From the NCBI GenBank assembly GCA_032622095.1, contig CP136065.1, positions 56,603,949 to 56,667,948 of the forward strand: a stretch of DNA of 64,000 nucleotides, in the 5' to 3' direction. Positions 1 to 11,620 of the stretch are shown here, piece by piece. Made by a program: the position numbers and the translations under genes. Source of the stretch: Siphonodentalium dalli. Its lineage: Eukaryota; Mollusca; Scaphopoda; Gadilida; Siphonodentaliidae. Within the stretch, counting starts at the first letter, position 1; each line of letters opens with the position of its first letter. Under the pieces are notes generated by a model. That model was not told the DNA's origin. It made no database searches and was given only the letters and a program-made list of their open reading frames with translations.

Positions 1-231
1 AGGCACCAAAACGAATAATGCTCCAGATTATTTCGCAAGCATGTCCAGACAGAACAAATCACGTCGTTGCGGTTGTTAAGGGACAGTGATTTGTTGATGA
101 AGTCGTGGTATATACATTTAGTCTGAGAATCGCAGATAAGAGTGAAGCGTTATATTCATTAGGGACTTGAAGATTCGTGGCTGACAGATGCCCACGGTTT
201 ATCTTCCTTGAAATACGAACTGAATTAAATC

Positions 232-307
232 ATGGTTTCTTGGGACCTTTTATCGCAGAGTCGCCTCCTTATTTTGGTAATTCTTTGTTTGGATTACTGT
301 ATCACGG
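232..307 (+). CDS. Ly6/uPAR-like GPI-anchored protein, exon 1 (signal peptide)
   Basis: First coding exon of a three-exon gene (with 31898-32026 and 35136-35329). The ATG at 232 has A at -3 and G at +4, and an in-frame TAA lies directly upstream at 226-228, so this ATG is the natural start. It encodes 25 residues plus one base: a short polar head (MVSWDLLSQSR) and a hydrophobic core (LLILVILCL), which reads as a secretory signal peptide. The exon ends at a strong donor, G|GTGAGT at 308. The phase-1 junction matches exon 2, completing a Gly codon just before the first domain cysteine, as in classical Ly6 genes where exon 1 encodes only the signal peptide. The distance to exon 2 is 31.6 kb. The same phase would also fit the hexosaminidase exon at 55589, so the assignment rests on fit to Ly6 gene structure and order, not on transcript evidence. 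Confidence 0.72.
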
Positions 308-1339
308 GTGAGTATATAATGAATACAATTACCACATGTCGCTGCTTGTGGAGATAGTGGCTTAGTCGGCAATGTGCATAGTTTAAACATAGTTTATTTT
401 CCAACACAATTCATGTGATTTTACTAACGTTTATACGTCTATGCAAGTATACAAATGTATAACACCCTGTCCATTTGCATATACATGTCATTATGCGTGT
501 ATATACATATATATATATATCGGGTTTATGGAAGCACGTACTCAGTATGAGTGTTCACTGCTTCTTTGCTTCGGTGAGCGTGGACAAATTCTCATTTTTT
601 AAAGACAGATGCGTTTGGATGGAAAGGGAATGAAAGTAATCTTTTTACAGTCGTCCGTGTACAAAGCAGGTACGCCTGATAATTCGTTGAAAAATAAGTC
701 ACACCGCGCATTATGTCGTCATATGCCGTCCAGCAATAGCGAATCTGGTTCCATTCTCGATAGGCGCGGAGTTGTGATCCACGCACTGGAAAGGTAATCT
801 GATTTGTATAATTATGTTTGGAAAATCTGTAAGTTTCTTATACCAGAGAATATGATTAATACATAGGAGCGGGATGATTTCCCAAAGGAATTATCCCGAC
901 ATGTGACATTAATTTTCCTGCACCAATAACGAATAATAACGAAGAATGACATATAGCGACTGAAACGACAATGAATCTCTTCACACGAAACAAAACACAC
1001 GTTCCTTCTCGCAACTTTCCAACAACAGTGAAACACCAATAAGATATGACACACTCCATTGAAAATCGGACTGTTTAAATTAACCCAAACGGCATAGTTG
1101 GAATTGTTACGTTGTGTGGGGAAATGGCGACGTAAGTTGGAAATACCCGACATACAATAGGCCAAGATTTTTGCAATATTTAGTCAAAATATGTTGTTCT
1201 CGAATGTTAGATGATATACGGCTGCATATACACATGAAACAGTCATGTTTGTCTGTCTGTCAGCTATAGAAATTAACTGGTGACCATCTGGAGGGTTCCA
1301 AAGGGGTCCAACAGGGTTATCTTTATATGAGAAAGATAA

Positions 1340-1960
1340 TCGTGTGGGTGACTCTGTCGTGGTCAGGGACAGGAGGTGGAGCAACAACATCGATGACATC
1401 TTTTTGTCGCGAAATTCCTCCAAACTTATATATAATCATCTCCAGGGTATGAGGAGTCTAATAGTGTGGTCTAAAGATGCCAAATTGTGCAATTTTGGAT
1501 CAGCGTTGGGGGGGGGGGAGGCATTAAATTGATAAGAAAGCGTTCAGTCGCCGATTTACACCCAAAACTTATATATATAGTAATCTCCATGATATGAGGA
1601 TTCTAATGTTGTGGTTAAAATATGACGAAAGTGTCGTCGTTCAAGTCAGGGACGGGAGATAGGAAGTGCACCAAATTAGCACAATTTTTTTTTTAGCGCC
1701 TATTGTCAACAAATTAAAATCGTTTTTTCTCCATGATACGAGGAATCCAATCGTGTTTTTTAAAGAAGCCAAATTTGAGCAGTTTTTGGGTCAGGGATGG
1801 CTGAAGGCAGTTGATAAGAATGTCTTGGCCGCTAATTTTAACCTAACTTTATATATAGTCCTTCCATGACACCGATAACCTAATCGTGTGATTTAAAGAA
1901 ACCAAAGTAGCCCAATTAGAATTAAAGATGGGGAAGGAATTGTCGCCGATGCTCTCCAAT
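1340..1960 (-). repeat. Degenerate tandem repeats of the ~140-bp satellite family, reverse orientation
   Basis: Recurring blocks (CCAAACTTATATATAATCAT, then TGAGGANTCTAAT and GTGGTTTAAA) match the reverse complement of monomers in 4110-5340. At least four degenerate units can be followed. A run of eleven G lies at about 1508-1518. Confidence 0.7.
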
Positions 1961-1970
1961 CATATATATA

Positions 1971-2520
1971 GAGGATCCTCAACGAGTCCCCAGTTTACAG
2001 CGGAATTTACAAAACGAGTCCAGTAAATTAGGTCTGGGCCGAGCGAGGTCCAGAGTCTCCAGACCTTATTTACTGAACTAGTTTTGTAAATTCCGCTATA
2101 AACTGGGGACGAGTCATAGATTCTATATATTACACGATCCAAAACCTCGACAAAACATACTTAAATCAACAAATGGGACGCGAAACTAACATCGGCTTCT
2201 ATAAGGCATGAGATGAAGTTCCACGTAACAATGCGTCGTTTGCCGCGTAAAGAAATAGTCCCAGATAAATAAAGACACTGTGGCATATTTAATGGCGTAT
2301 ATTTAATGACATAACTTTCAAACTCTTCATTCATCATAGTTTGTTGGAATCATATTGGAAGACATAGTATTTTTGAGATGTAGCGTACGGAATGTAAACA
2401 GACGATAAACCGGAAGTCGAAGGTCACCTGGCACTATTTCCTGTTATTACACGAACGTTTAATATCACAATTTATAGAATGGGATTATTGAATGGAACAA
2501 GGGTAGGATCATGTAATAAA
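1971..2520 (+). mobile_element. Composite hairpin element, copy 1
   Basis: About 550 bp: a ~160-bp near-perfect palindrome (CCCCAGTTTA...CAGTAAATTAGGTCTGG and its complement) followed by a ~385-bp core ending GGATCATGTAATAAA. The same palindrome-plus-core is present at 18755-19307 and, inverted, at 36606-37092. No ORF, so it is a non-autonomous DNA element or MITE. An inverted copy of ATTTATTACATGATCC bounds the core. Confidence 0.8.
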
Positions 2521-2639
2521 TCCTAATCACTTACAATGGTGTTAATGGTGTGGGATTAAAGGTGGTGATATAGTGGCCAGGGTTCGACTAGAGGATGGCA
2601 CCATAATTTACAAAATATTTACGGTCAATTATTACCAAA

Positions 2640-2690
2640 TATATATTATACTAGCAGGGTTACCCGGCCTTGCCCAGGTTAATGTATGCT
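2640..2690. repeat. Short 'ACTAGC...ACCCGG...TGCCC' motif
   Basis: The sequence around ACTAGCAGGGTTACCCGG can form a small hairpin. It resembles the GACTAGCC / GCCCGACGTTGTCCGGGC motif that starts the array unit at 22.58 kb, so it may be a solitary terminus of a Helitron-like non-autonomous element. Weak. Confidence 0.25.
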
Positions 2691-4076
2691 GTGGATATTT
2701 GTTGGGAATAGAGAATGCTCTTGCTTAAAGTGTTATACGTTTTCTCATAAATTGTATATTCAAATAGCATCACAAAACATGATTATTACAGTCATGGAAT
2801 ATAAGTAGTGGCTCACCTTGTCATTTGTCATTCTGTTTATCGCGATAAATCCGTTCCACCAATAATGAAGTATTTATTTATTTACAACTGCGTATACATT
2901 AGACGTTATAATATGATACATGAACATCATAAACACATTTGTTCGATAAAAGATGATAATTGGGTTTTACATATTGAGATGTATCAATCAATCTAGTGGG
3001 TTGGACTAAGATCTAGAGGACACCTGGCTATCATATCTCCATGAAGATACAGATGTTTCAAAGAAATTTCCAGGTGCTCCTCTGTTCATGGTGCTATATA
3101 TTGGCTAAATATTCTTAGTTTAAACGAAATGTTGCTGCGCACATATCAGCTACATGTGCCAGGCACAGAGCGAGATTTTGAGTTGTTTATGTCAGTCGAT
3201 GAGTCTGTACTAAAACCCTTGTCAGATGTCAGTATTGGTAGGATCCTGAAAAGTCTTGTGCTACTAACTGCATTTTCTTGTATATCAGAAGAAACTATAT
3301 TTGACTGCACACTGTGACCACTATTTTTGAACAGGCCTTCCATATCTCTTGACAAATTGTAACTTTTTGTGGAAACTGTATTGAATGGAACAGACTAAAT
3401 TTGTTATTATATATATGCAATCCTCTGACGGTTCGAGGTCTCTCAGTTTGCACGAATATATGTATCTCTTCAGTAGAATGATAAATATACGTTTAATGCT
3501 TCTTCTAGTTATCTCTTTTTGCTAGCTCATTGTGTGAATGCCTTGATTGCCATTCCCATATAAATATGACTGTTAAGAAGATACAATTGTTCAAGTGACT
3601 TATGTGGGTCACCATATGTCGGGATTGTGAAATGTGAACGCCCAACTACTTAAAATGATATGGAGATGGCCTGGCGACTGTATATAACTTATATGTGGAT
3701 ATCGGCGAATAGCAATCTTATCAATGATAGTGCATATCCGCTCGCCATCCGTGACGCAAACGACACCAAATGTGATTTAATTCATGGTATATCATTAGAG
3801 AAAAACGTGTATGAATTTGGTGGAATTTGGTTTATTAAATCAATTGTTGATGCAACGCTGACTCGAACAACGCCATATTGCGAAGGTGATTATGTATTCG
3901 TTTGGTGGAAATCAGCGACAAAACTATTTCACCATATTTTTTTAATTTCCCCTCCCACCAACAGCGTCATTTCAGAAAATTTTAACCCGCACCATTATCT
4001 TCCTTGTAAAAAGTTACCCCTCTTAGAACGCCTTGGTGCCATCTCGATTGTACCGCGTGAAGTTATTATAGAACGC

Positions 4077-4107
4077 ACACAGACAGACAAAAAGACAGAC
4101 AGACAGC
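4077..4107 (+). repeat. (ACAG)n microsatellite, interrupted
   Basis: Tetranucleotide run closing the first composite of the array. Confidence 0.9.
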
Positions 4108-5434
4108 ACGATTTTATTTCTTGTATCATTTGAGAAGAACGTGTCTGAATTTGATGGTAATTGGTACTAAAAATATTTTGTATCAATTTTGGTGACCCTC
4201 CCGCCCCTATTTCGGACTCAAGCTGCACACACTAAGACTCATTAGAGATTAGAGATGCATATATATGAAATTGGTGAAAATTGGCGAGTATACAAATTCG
4301 TATCAAATTTAAGGTCCCCATATCTCTCACCCATAGGGCACCAATTTGGTGTATCTAAACCACACGATAAGATTCATCGTATCACGGAGGAGAATATGTA
4401 TCAATCTGGTTGAAATCGGCACTAAACATATAGATATAATTGTTTGTGTCCCTCTCATCTCTATACACCACTGACTCGAATGGCCCCACTTGTGACATCC
4501 TTAAACCACACGATTACACTCCTGATATCATGGAGATGATTGTTTATAAGTTTGGTGATAATCGGCGACTAAACAATTTTTTTTATCAAATTTGGTGCCA
4601 ATCCCTCCCCTCTCCATCTCCCACCCAAACAGCACCACTATGGCGTCTTTAACTCACGATTAGATTCCTCGTATCATGGATAAGAACGTGTATCAATTTG
4701 GTGGAAATTGGCGCTAAAAATATTGTGCATCAATTTTGGTGCCCCTGTCCCTTTCAATGCAACCCTGGCTCGAATGAGGCCGCATTTGACAGATAAAAGC
4801 CACACCATTAGACTCCTCATACCATGGGGATGATTTTGTATAAGTGTGGTGGCAATCGGCGACTTATTATCAAATTTAGTGACCACCCCCTCCCAATCTC
4901 TCATTCAAAAACAACAATTTAACGTTGTTAAATCGCACAATTAGATTCCTTGTATCATGAAGAAGAATATATATCAATTTGGTGGAAATCGGCGCTAAAA
5001 TAAGTTTTTATCAATTTTGGTGCCCCTCTCCCCTTCCGTTCATCCCTGTCTCAAACGACGCCACTTTTGACATATTTAAAGCACACCGTTGGATTCTTCA
5101 TATCATGGGGATGATTATATGTAAGTTTCGTGGCAATCGGCGACAGAAAAAACATCTGCCCCCCCCCCCTTCCGGGCACACCGGACGCGAACGGCGCGAC
5201 TTTTGCCATATTTAAACCACACCATTAGATTCCTCATTTTATGGGGATGATTATATATAAGTTTGGTGGCAATCGGCGACAAATTTTTTTCTGCCCCTCC
5301 CCCTTTTCTGCCCCTGACAACAACGGCGTCACTTTAGAAAATTCTAGCCCCGACCATTATCTTTCTCGTAAAAAGCTACTCCTAGTAGACCCCTTTGGCA
5401 TCATCTAGATGGTCCCCTGTGAATTTCTATAGAA

Positions 5435-5435
5435 C

Positions 5436-5478
<43 letters not shown>
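5435..5478 (+). repeat. (ACAG)n microsatellite
   Basis: About eleven perfect ACAG units closing the second composite. Confidence 0.97.
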
Positions 5479-7411
5479 TTCGCAAATATAGATATAGATA
5501 TACATGTAGGCATCCCCATGAGTCTAATTGAGTGGATCAAAGTTGGCAGAGCCAGCAACCTACGGCATAATTTGCTAAAAATTCAGCATTCGTTTTTTAT
5601 TCTATATCAGCATGTTGTTAGACTGATGGACTATCCCAATAAGTAATCTCAGATACCGGTACTTCAAAGGCCTTTCGTCGAACAGATTAGTTTTAAGGAG
5701 ATTTTTGCGACAATCTCGAATATTGGTGACCGAAGTCACTTGAACACTTATATTTTCTTAACAGTCATATTCATAATTATATGGGTACGGGATTCATGTA
5801 GTGAGCTAGCAAAATTTGACACAGAGCTCATTCGTTATCTTTTTTATATGGAGTTATTTATATAGTTGAGAAAACGATGACTACTCGTTTCGATGTGAGA
5901 AATCTTGGCCGCCATTTTCGAGCAATATTTGACTCAGGTACCAGGCATTATGTGACGTTGCAAACTCCATGCAGGGTATATCTCCCCTGATGCCTCGATA
6001 ATACAGCTGTCGAAGGGGACAGTTTATCCACATTTTGTGGACTTTCACGATATTATTATATATACTAAGCGAACAGAGCTGCATGTTGCCCTGCTCAAGC
6101 ACACAACATATCGAACACAGTTTGCATTATTTCGTAACTTATGTTTAAAAGGTCCCACTATGACCAAATAACTATTTCGCTCAATGGTGTGCTTTAGTTC
6201 TCTTGTTATTTTATCAACACATATGTCTAAATGCACACGAACAACACCACGCATGGCAAACAATCAGTTAAGTCAAACAAATGCCTTCTAATTGGCTGCC
6301 GCTCTAAATGTCCATTCTCTCAATAAGTGTGTAGTGGGGGAATTATCACACAGGGAATCTTAAAGCACACAGGGAATTTGACTTTGGAGGATCACGTTCG
6401 CCATTGTTGGAGATAGTCTAGATAATGCGCAAGGTCAAACAAAAGAACACATGGCGTCTGGGATTTAAAAGCTCATCGAAGTCAACTGTTCTTTGCGAAT
6501 AGAACTCAGACAAACGCTCTCTTTGTACGATTTCAGGAATATATATCCAAGTTTTTTATCCAGATTATATGACCTGAATGTCTTTGTATAGCTTAAAAAC
6601 CTCTATAAAAGTATTTCGCATATTTATCCCGGGAATCGGTCCGGGATGAAACATAAGCGAGCATTACAAAGAATTACCTAATATTCCCAAACCACCAGGC
6701 GCCATTAAGACTAATGCGCTCGTACATAAAGGATATAATACCAGGTCCGGATGGCACCGCTTATCAACTAATTATAGCAAGTTCCTAACTATGTCAAGAA
6801 CGCGGGGTCTCTCATCTAGTGTTTATAGGGTGTCCCAAAAATCGTTGGTCCCGTAAAAGATTCGCTCCAGTATATCTAATTGAAGCTGAACTGATGGGAA
6901 TTTGGGCATCAAAGTCCATCATTTGGGCAATATTCCATTATGGTGAACGACACCGTGTAATTTAGCTGCTGCTAGCGATAGATAACGAACCATGGCCACG
7001 CGTGCGCCGTGATATCACACAGCACCAAGAATTATATACTTACTCTGAAGCCCAACTCATTTGCATCCTGTCTGTGGTGTCGGTTCCCGGCGAAGAAATA
7101 TTGAAGTTGCAGAGACAGAACTGTATAATGAGAACTATGATTTATCGCATGTTTTCCAATTAAACGGATATTGCTCGTTTGAACCAAATTATATCTTCAT
7201 AATTTGAAAGGAGGGATAATATAGGTCTATGAATAATGAATTGTCTATTACTTTAAAAGACTTGCCAATGTAGTAATTGTCGAGCTTTTCATATAAATTT
7301 TCCAAGTACATATAAGAACATTTCCCGAGGGAACTGCTCATGATAATGAGTATATAGTAAAGAAAGTGTTAAATGTTGATTTAGCATCACCATATATTTC
7401 ATAGACATTAG

Positions 7412-7590
7412 TAAGCAATTATTTCATGTGTCTTTTGGGAACAGTCAAAATTGTTGTCCCGAGCTATCAGGAATGACTATCGAACTGTTGCCCAAGGCCG
7501 AAGGCCTTGGGCAACAGTTTGATAGTCATTCCTGATACCGAGGGACAACAATTTTGCCTGTTCCCAAAAGACACATGAAATAATTGCTTT
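7412..7590. mobile_element. Long palindrome (fold-back MITE)
   Basis: Arms of ~85-90 bp begin AAGCAATTATTTCATGTG and meet at CCAAGGCCGAAGGCCTTGG near 7500. They carry only scattered mismatches, suggesting recent origin or conversion. No ORF. Confidence 0.9.
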
Positions 7591-7707
7591 GTTATACCCA
7601 ATACATTTACTTGTATATAATCAGGTGACAGTGACAATGCGGAAATCCGGTATAATTAAAAAACGAAACCGGAAATAGCCGAAACGTCACGGAAATTGCA
7701 AACCATG

Positions 7708-7852
7708 TAACAGTTCGTTCGGGCCAGTCAACAGTTCGCTCGAAGCCAGTCAACAGTTCGCTCGGGTCGGGCAACAGTTCACTCGTGACGTCACGAAAGC
7801 TGACCGTGATGGCAACAGTTCATTCAGGGTGGGCAACAGTTCGTTGTGGCGC
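7708..7852 (+). repeat. Short tandem repeats with core CAACAGTTCGCTCG
   Basis: Six copies of CAACAGTTC(G/A)(T/C)TCG with spacers of 7-27 bp. Most units are ~21-22 bp apart. The GGCAACAGTT core also occurs in the neighbouring palindrome arms. Confidence 0.85.
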
Positions 7853-8324
7853 TACGAACGCGAATTTGGGGTTAACCAGTTAATTCTAAATCCCAATGAT
7901 TTACGAAGTAAAACTCTACTATTGGGTAACAATAAGAAGTGTTCAACGGTGAGTTCCATTGACTCTATACAGCGGGATTCCATTGGGGTCTAGATCTCGC
8001 CAAGTGTGGTCGATGCAGGCGTGAGCGTTAATTCTGATTGGGTTGACAGTGCTATTCCAACGGAGTACTGTGGATAGGATGTCGTGCATGTTCCGCCCCG
8101 GTTCGATATTTTATTTTGCCAAATTCGTTCAGTAATAATTGCCAATGCTCTCGGTTTCTGCAATATTATGAGTATTATGTTTCAAGAATCATTGTTTGGC
8201 GACTCCACTTTCTGGATTGTTCTTTCACTCTGGTGTTGAAGAATGTAGTGTTAGCTATCTGGAAGCAATACATTAATAAGTGTTGCATTTCGTTTATATC
8301 ATAGAACAATAAAACAATCACCGA

Positions 8325-8719
8325 ACAATAATGTAATAATAATGTATATCATTTATATAGTGCTCAATCTCTGGTGTAGCAGTAAGCGCTTACATTATTA
8401 CCCCAGCTGTTTTTATGAGTAATGCCGAGTCCTGTGCCTGCTGCCATTTTACAGGTGCTTCACTAGAGCGGCTTACGGATACCCAACAACCAGGTACCTA
8501 TTTCTCGTACGACGAAGCTAGCACAGTTAAAGCGACCATGCCCAAGGGTCACAACCTGGCGCGAGATTTGAAACAGTGTGTGGCTATATATAGCACACAC
8601 CACTTAATCCGGCCAAGCCACTGTTGCGGAGACGATAGTCCACCGGCAGGGCGCGAACTCATGCCGGTGAGTTGACACCCTTACAAGTCCGACACTCTAA
8701 CCACTGGGCTACCACTTCC
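8325..8719 (-). mobile_element. tRNA-derived SINE
   Basis: On the minus strand the head at 8719 reads GGTAGCCCAGTGGTTAGAG (box A-like) and later GAGTTCGCGCC (box B-like). A conserved body contains GCCCAAGGGTCACAAC in plus orientation. The distal end has TTTATATAG...AAGCGCTTACATTATTA and an AATAAT-rich tail at 8325-8345. Not a functional tRNA: box B diverges and no cloverleaf acceptor stem is evident. Confidence 0.7.
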
Positions 8720-11299
8720 ACAATAGAAGGGCTACTTCGTCGAGAGGGGCTGGGCACGCCTACATAAAGAGGACTAAAATGTAAACACCACCGCCATGCA
8801 TAAATCCTCCACCGCTCAATACTATAATGCAATCAGAATAACTATATCTTCATAACTACATAATTTATAATTTATTCAAAGGACGAGTCTGAATGACACT
8901 TAGTCCCGGTTAACAGCATATCAACATTGCAAATTCGTCACAATAATCAACATAATAATGGTAATGCTATAGCATTCGATTTAGTTTGATTCGAAATTCC
9001 TTCGTTGTGTGTTAACTTGCACTGACCTGATACACGTAAGTCAACTGTAGTTGTGAAATTTCCCTGAAATGAATGGTATTGAGCAACCAATAATTTCAAC
9101 AATTTTCTTGAGGAATAGATAGGTCTCTTGAAAACAAATTAAGTTATAGTGAATACCTTACTAAAATACAGTACAGATCTTTCACAAAATGGACACATAC
9201 CTGTAGCTGATCTAGACGACGCAACTATATTGGCTTATGTTCGAAACATACTTTCGTTCCCGAAATCACCCCACATATACACTTTGAAGGCTTCCCTGTT
9301 TTCAACATATACAAATCTCACAGGATTCTATGAAGCTATTCGAATCATCAATGGTGCCCGAGATCCCGTGAATAATACTTCAGTGGTATGAGTTGAATAC
9401 CAGATTGTGACACCAAAGTATCGAAGAATGCACGAGAGTGTTACGGTACTATCTGCCACCTCAAATCTAACTATGTAATTCCGGACTTGTTGAATTTGTT
9501 TTTCGGACATTCACAAATGGACATAATTAAGATTTTATACCATCAACCTCTTTATTGTTTCTTCATCTCCTGTTGTCTCCCTGGTAAAGTATAACAGTGT
9601 TGATTATATGGAAGTTGTGAAGAATGGGTGGTATCGTCTACAGGGATGGAGCGATTACACACCTAATGTATTTGATTAAAAGGCAAATACTTTTAAATTT
9701 TTCGATTACAAATACAATACAAATGCTTTTTCCAATAGATGTATTTGATTAGAAATACAACAATTTTCTCAAAGTAATCATATATCTGTCGAAGTAATCA
9801 CATGCTTATTGATTACATCTGATTACTTTCCGATGAAAAAATGAAGAATTGCACATTTTATTTTATCGTAGTGTCAAAATACATAGTCAACCTTAAAATT
9901 AAACTAACATGTGGACCAGATGTAACAAAACCTCTTGATTACAAATACAATAAAGTTACTTCAAAATTTGTAATAATTACCAATACAATTCAAATACTGA
10001 ATCCCTGCATACAGAGATTGCGGTAACTAAATATATGCTAGCAGACTTCGCCGTTTGTTTCTATTGTATCATCTAATTATATATTCGGACCCACGAGATA
10101 GCTTCTATTAACGAGCTTACTTGAAGTCGTCGTTAAAAGTGAGCTAATTCCCAAACCAGTCGTTACAATAATCGGTCCGACGTGGGTGTGGCACTGATTG
10201 TGGGGATTCCAGCTGAACAGAGAACTGCATGTGCAAGAGCTGCGTGTGGACTTCAGCTATGTCTTTTTGCATGTGCGCGATGTGCGGTTGCTGGGGCCGA
10301 GCGGAAAAGCCCGTTACGACATCAGTATAGTTATCTTCTCCGACTCGACTATCCACTTTGCGGTGTGTGTATCAGGTTCTTCTAATTACAACTTACCTTT
10401 CCACAGCTGTCAGTAAAATAATATCAGTAGATATTTGCTACAAATCAGCAACTGACTCGGTTGATTGCTGCACTGAAATGTCTTTGTTCACAACACTTTT
10501 GATATCATCGCATAGTGTCAGTGTTAAAATGGTTATTTTCAAACAATTGTGTTGTCAAATCATACTTTACTGACATTTTGATTCGTGCAATGCTGTTGTA
10601 AATTCTTCCATGATTATAACACTGTTTTTAATTGTGTGTGTCACTCGTCATATGTTTTACAATTATAAACAAAACGAAGGCACGTTATCCAGTGCATTAT
10701 ATAGCATATCGGCGGTGGTTGTAAATCTAATTTACAACTATTTATATACAGACGCCTTGTCTCAAAGTAACTGTAAACTGCCCAACTAAAGAATATGTGC
10801 GAAACCGCCATTATTATTATACTTCCATATTTTTAATATGGAAGTATAGTGTTATTCTTCAAATTCATTTTTTTTATTATAATTTTTATTCCAACGACCT
10901 CCAATTCTCAGAAACTGTGAGGGCGACGGGACTGAAACTTTGCATACTAATTAATACCTTAGTGAGCCTAGGTCACCGTCGGGACATTGATAATTTTGTC
11001 CGCCGTTGGCTTGCAGAGTTATCTACTTTTATGTGCAAAAATGGGGTTGTTATATCTCGGAAATTATGAGGAGCAGAGACTCGAAATTTTGACCATATAT
11101 ACATCTCAGTATGCTCTATTGCGTCCATGCATAACATTTTATGTCCGCACTTATTCTGCAGAGTTATCTCCTTATTGATCGATATGGACATACGTGTGTG
11201 TCCATATCTCCTCCTGAACGACTCAACCTATTGGCAAACGGCATGTATCAAATTGTTAGGCGTTGGGTCCTTAACAACTAGAGAACTTCTGGTCAGTTC

Positions 11300-11620
11300 C
11301 GGATTAAGGGATCTGGTCAGAGGAGGGGCACCAAAATTTGTAAAAAATATTTTGTCGCCGATTGGCACCTCCTGAATTTCTAAGTATCCTAGCGTTCGAA
11401 TTTTTTCGATCCAACTTATGGGCCTTCAAACATTGCTATTTGGACCAAAGTGGGTCGTGGCCCTGTCTCATCCGGAACTAATGAATCTAGGTCAATAATT
11501 GATATGTATTTTGATTGGAAATTATGGTGTGAAGACATGGGACCCATTTGGTACTTGTCGAATAATGGGCGGGGTCAGGTAAGGGGGGTTCAAATGGTTC
11601 CAAATTTATGCCATTTTGTT
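11300..11620 (-). repeat. Degenerate copies of the ~140-bp satellite family
   Basis: GAGGGGCACCAAAATTTGTAAAAAATATTTTGTCGCCGATTGG-like sequence (pieces such as GTCGCCGATTGGCACC) is the reverse complement of the B-type monomer in 4.1-5.3 kb. Degenerate. Confidence 0.5.

Larger units (their letters stand above)
3780..5478 (+). repeat. Two head-to-tail tandem-repeat composites ending in ACAG microsatellites (HINE/'pearl'-like)
   Basis: Monomers of ~135-148 bp recur with anchors at about 4381, 4527, 4673, 4821, 4954, 5102 and 5241. Two monomer types alternate: A has GTATCAATTTGGTGGAAAT, B has GGGGATGATT and GGCAATCGGCGAC. The same ~140-bp tail (GAAAATT..., ACCATTATCTT..., GTAAAAAG...) then (ACAG)n occurs twice, ending at ~4107 and ~5478. 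This is the layout of bivalve Helitron-like non-autonomous elements with core satellite repeats. The 157-codon ORF across 3660-4133 is a by-product of the repeats. Confidence 0.75.

Noticed and set aside
3660-4133. 157-codon plus-strand ORF
   Set aside because: It runs through satellite monomers and the ACAG tract, and its peptide matches nothing recognised. Repeat by-product.
5435-5478. CRISPR-like direct repeats
   Set aside because: Perfect tetranucleotide microsatellite without spacers, in a eukaryotic context.
6828-6850. GGGTGTCCCAAAAATCG, resembling a mariner-type terminal repeat
   Set aside because: No matching inverted end or transposase sequence was found within the next kilobases.
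8395-8719. tRNA gene on the minus strand
   Set aside because: Only the A/B-box-like head is tRNA-like, and the body matches a SINE layout. The same reasoning applies at 16.7, 29.1, 44.6 and 46.9 kb.
10144-10416. Overlapping ORFs on both strands around 10.2 kb
   Set aside because: A related sequence (GACATCAGTATAGTT...) recurs near 12.5 kb, suggesting a repeat. No domain recognised.
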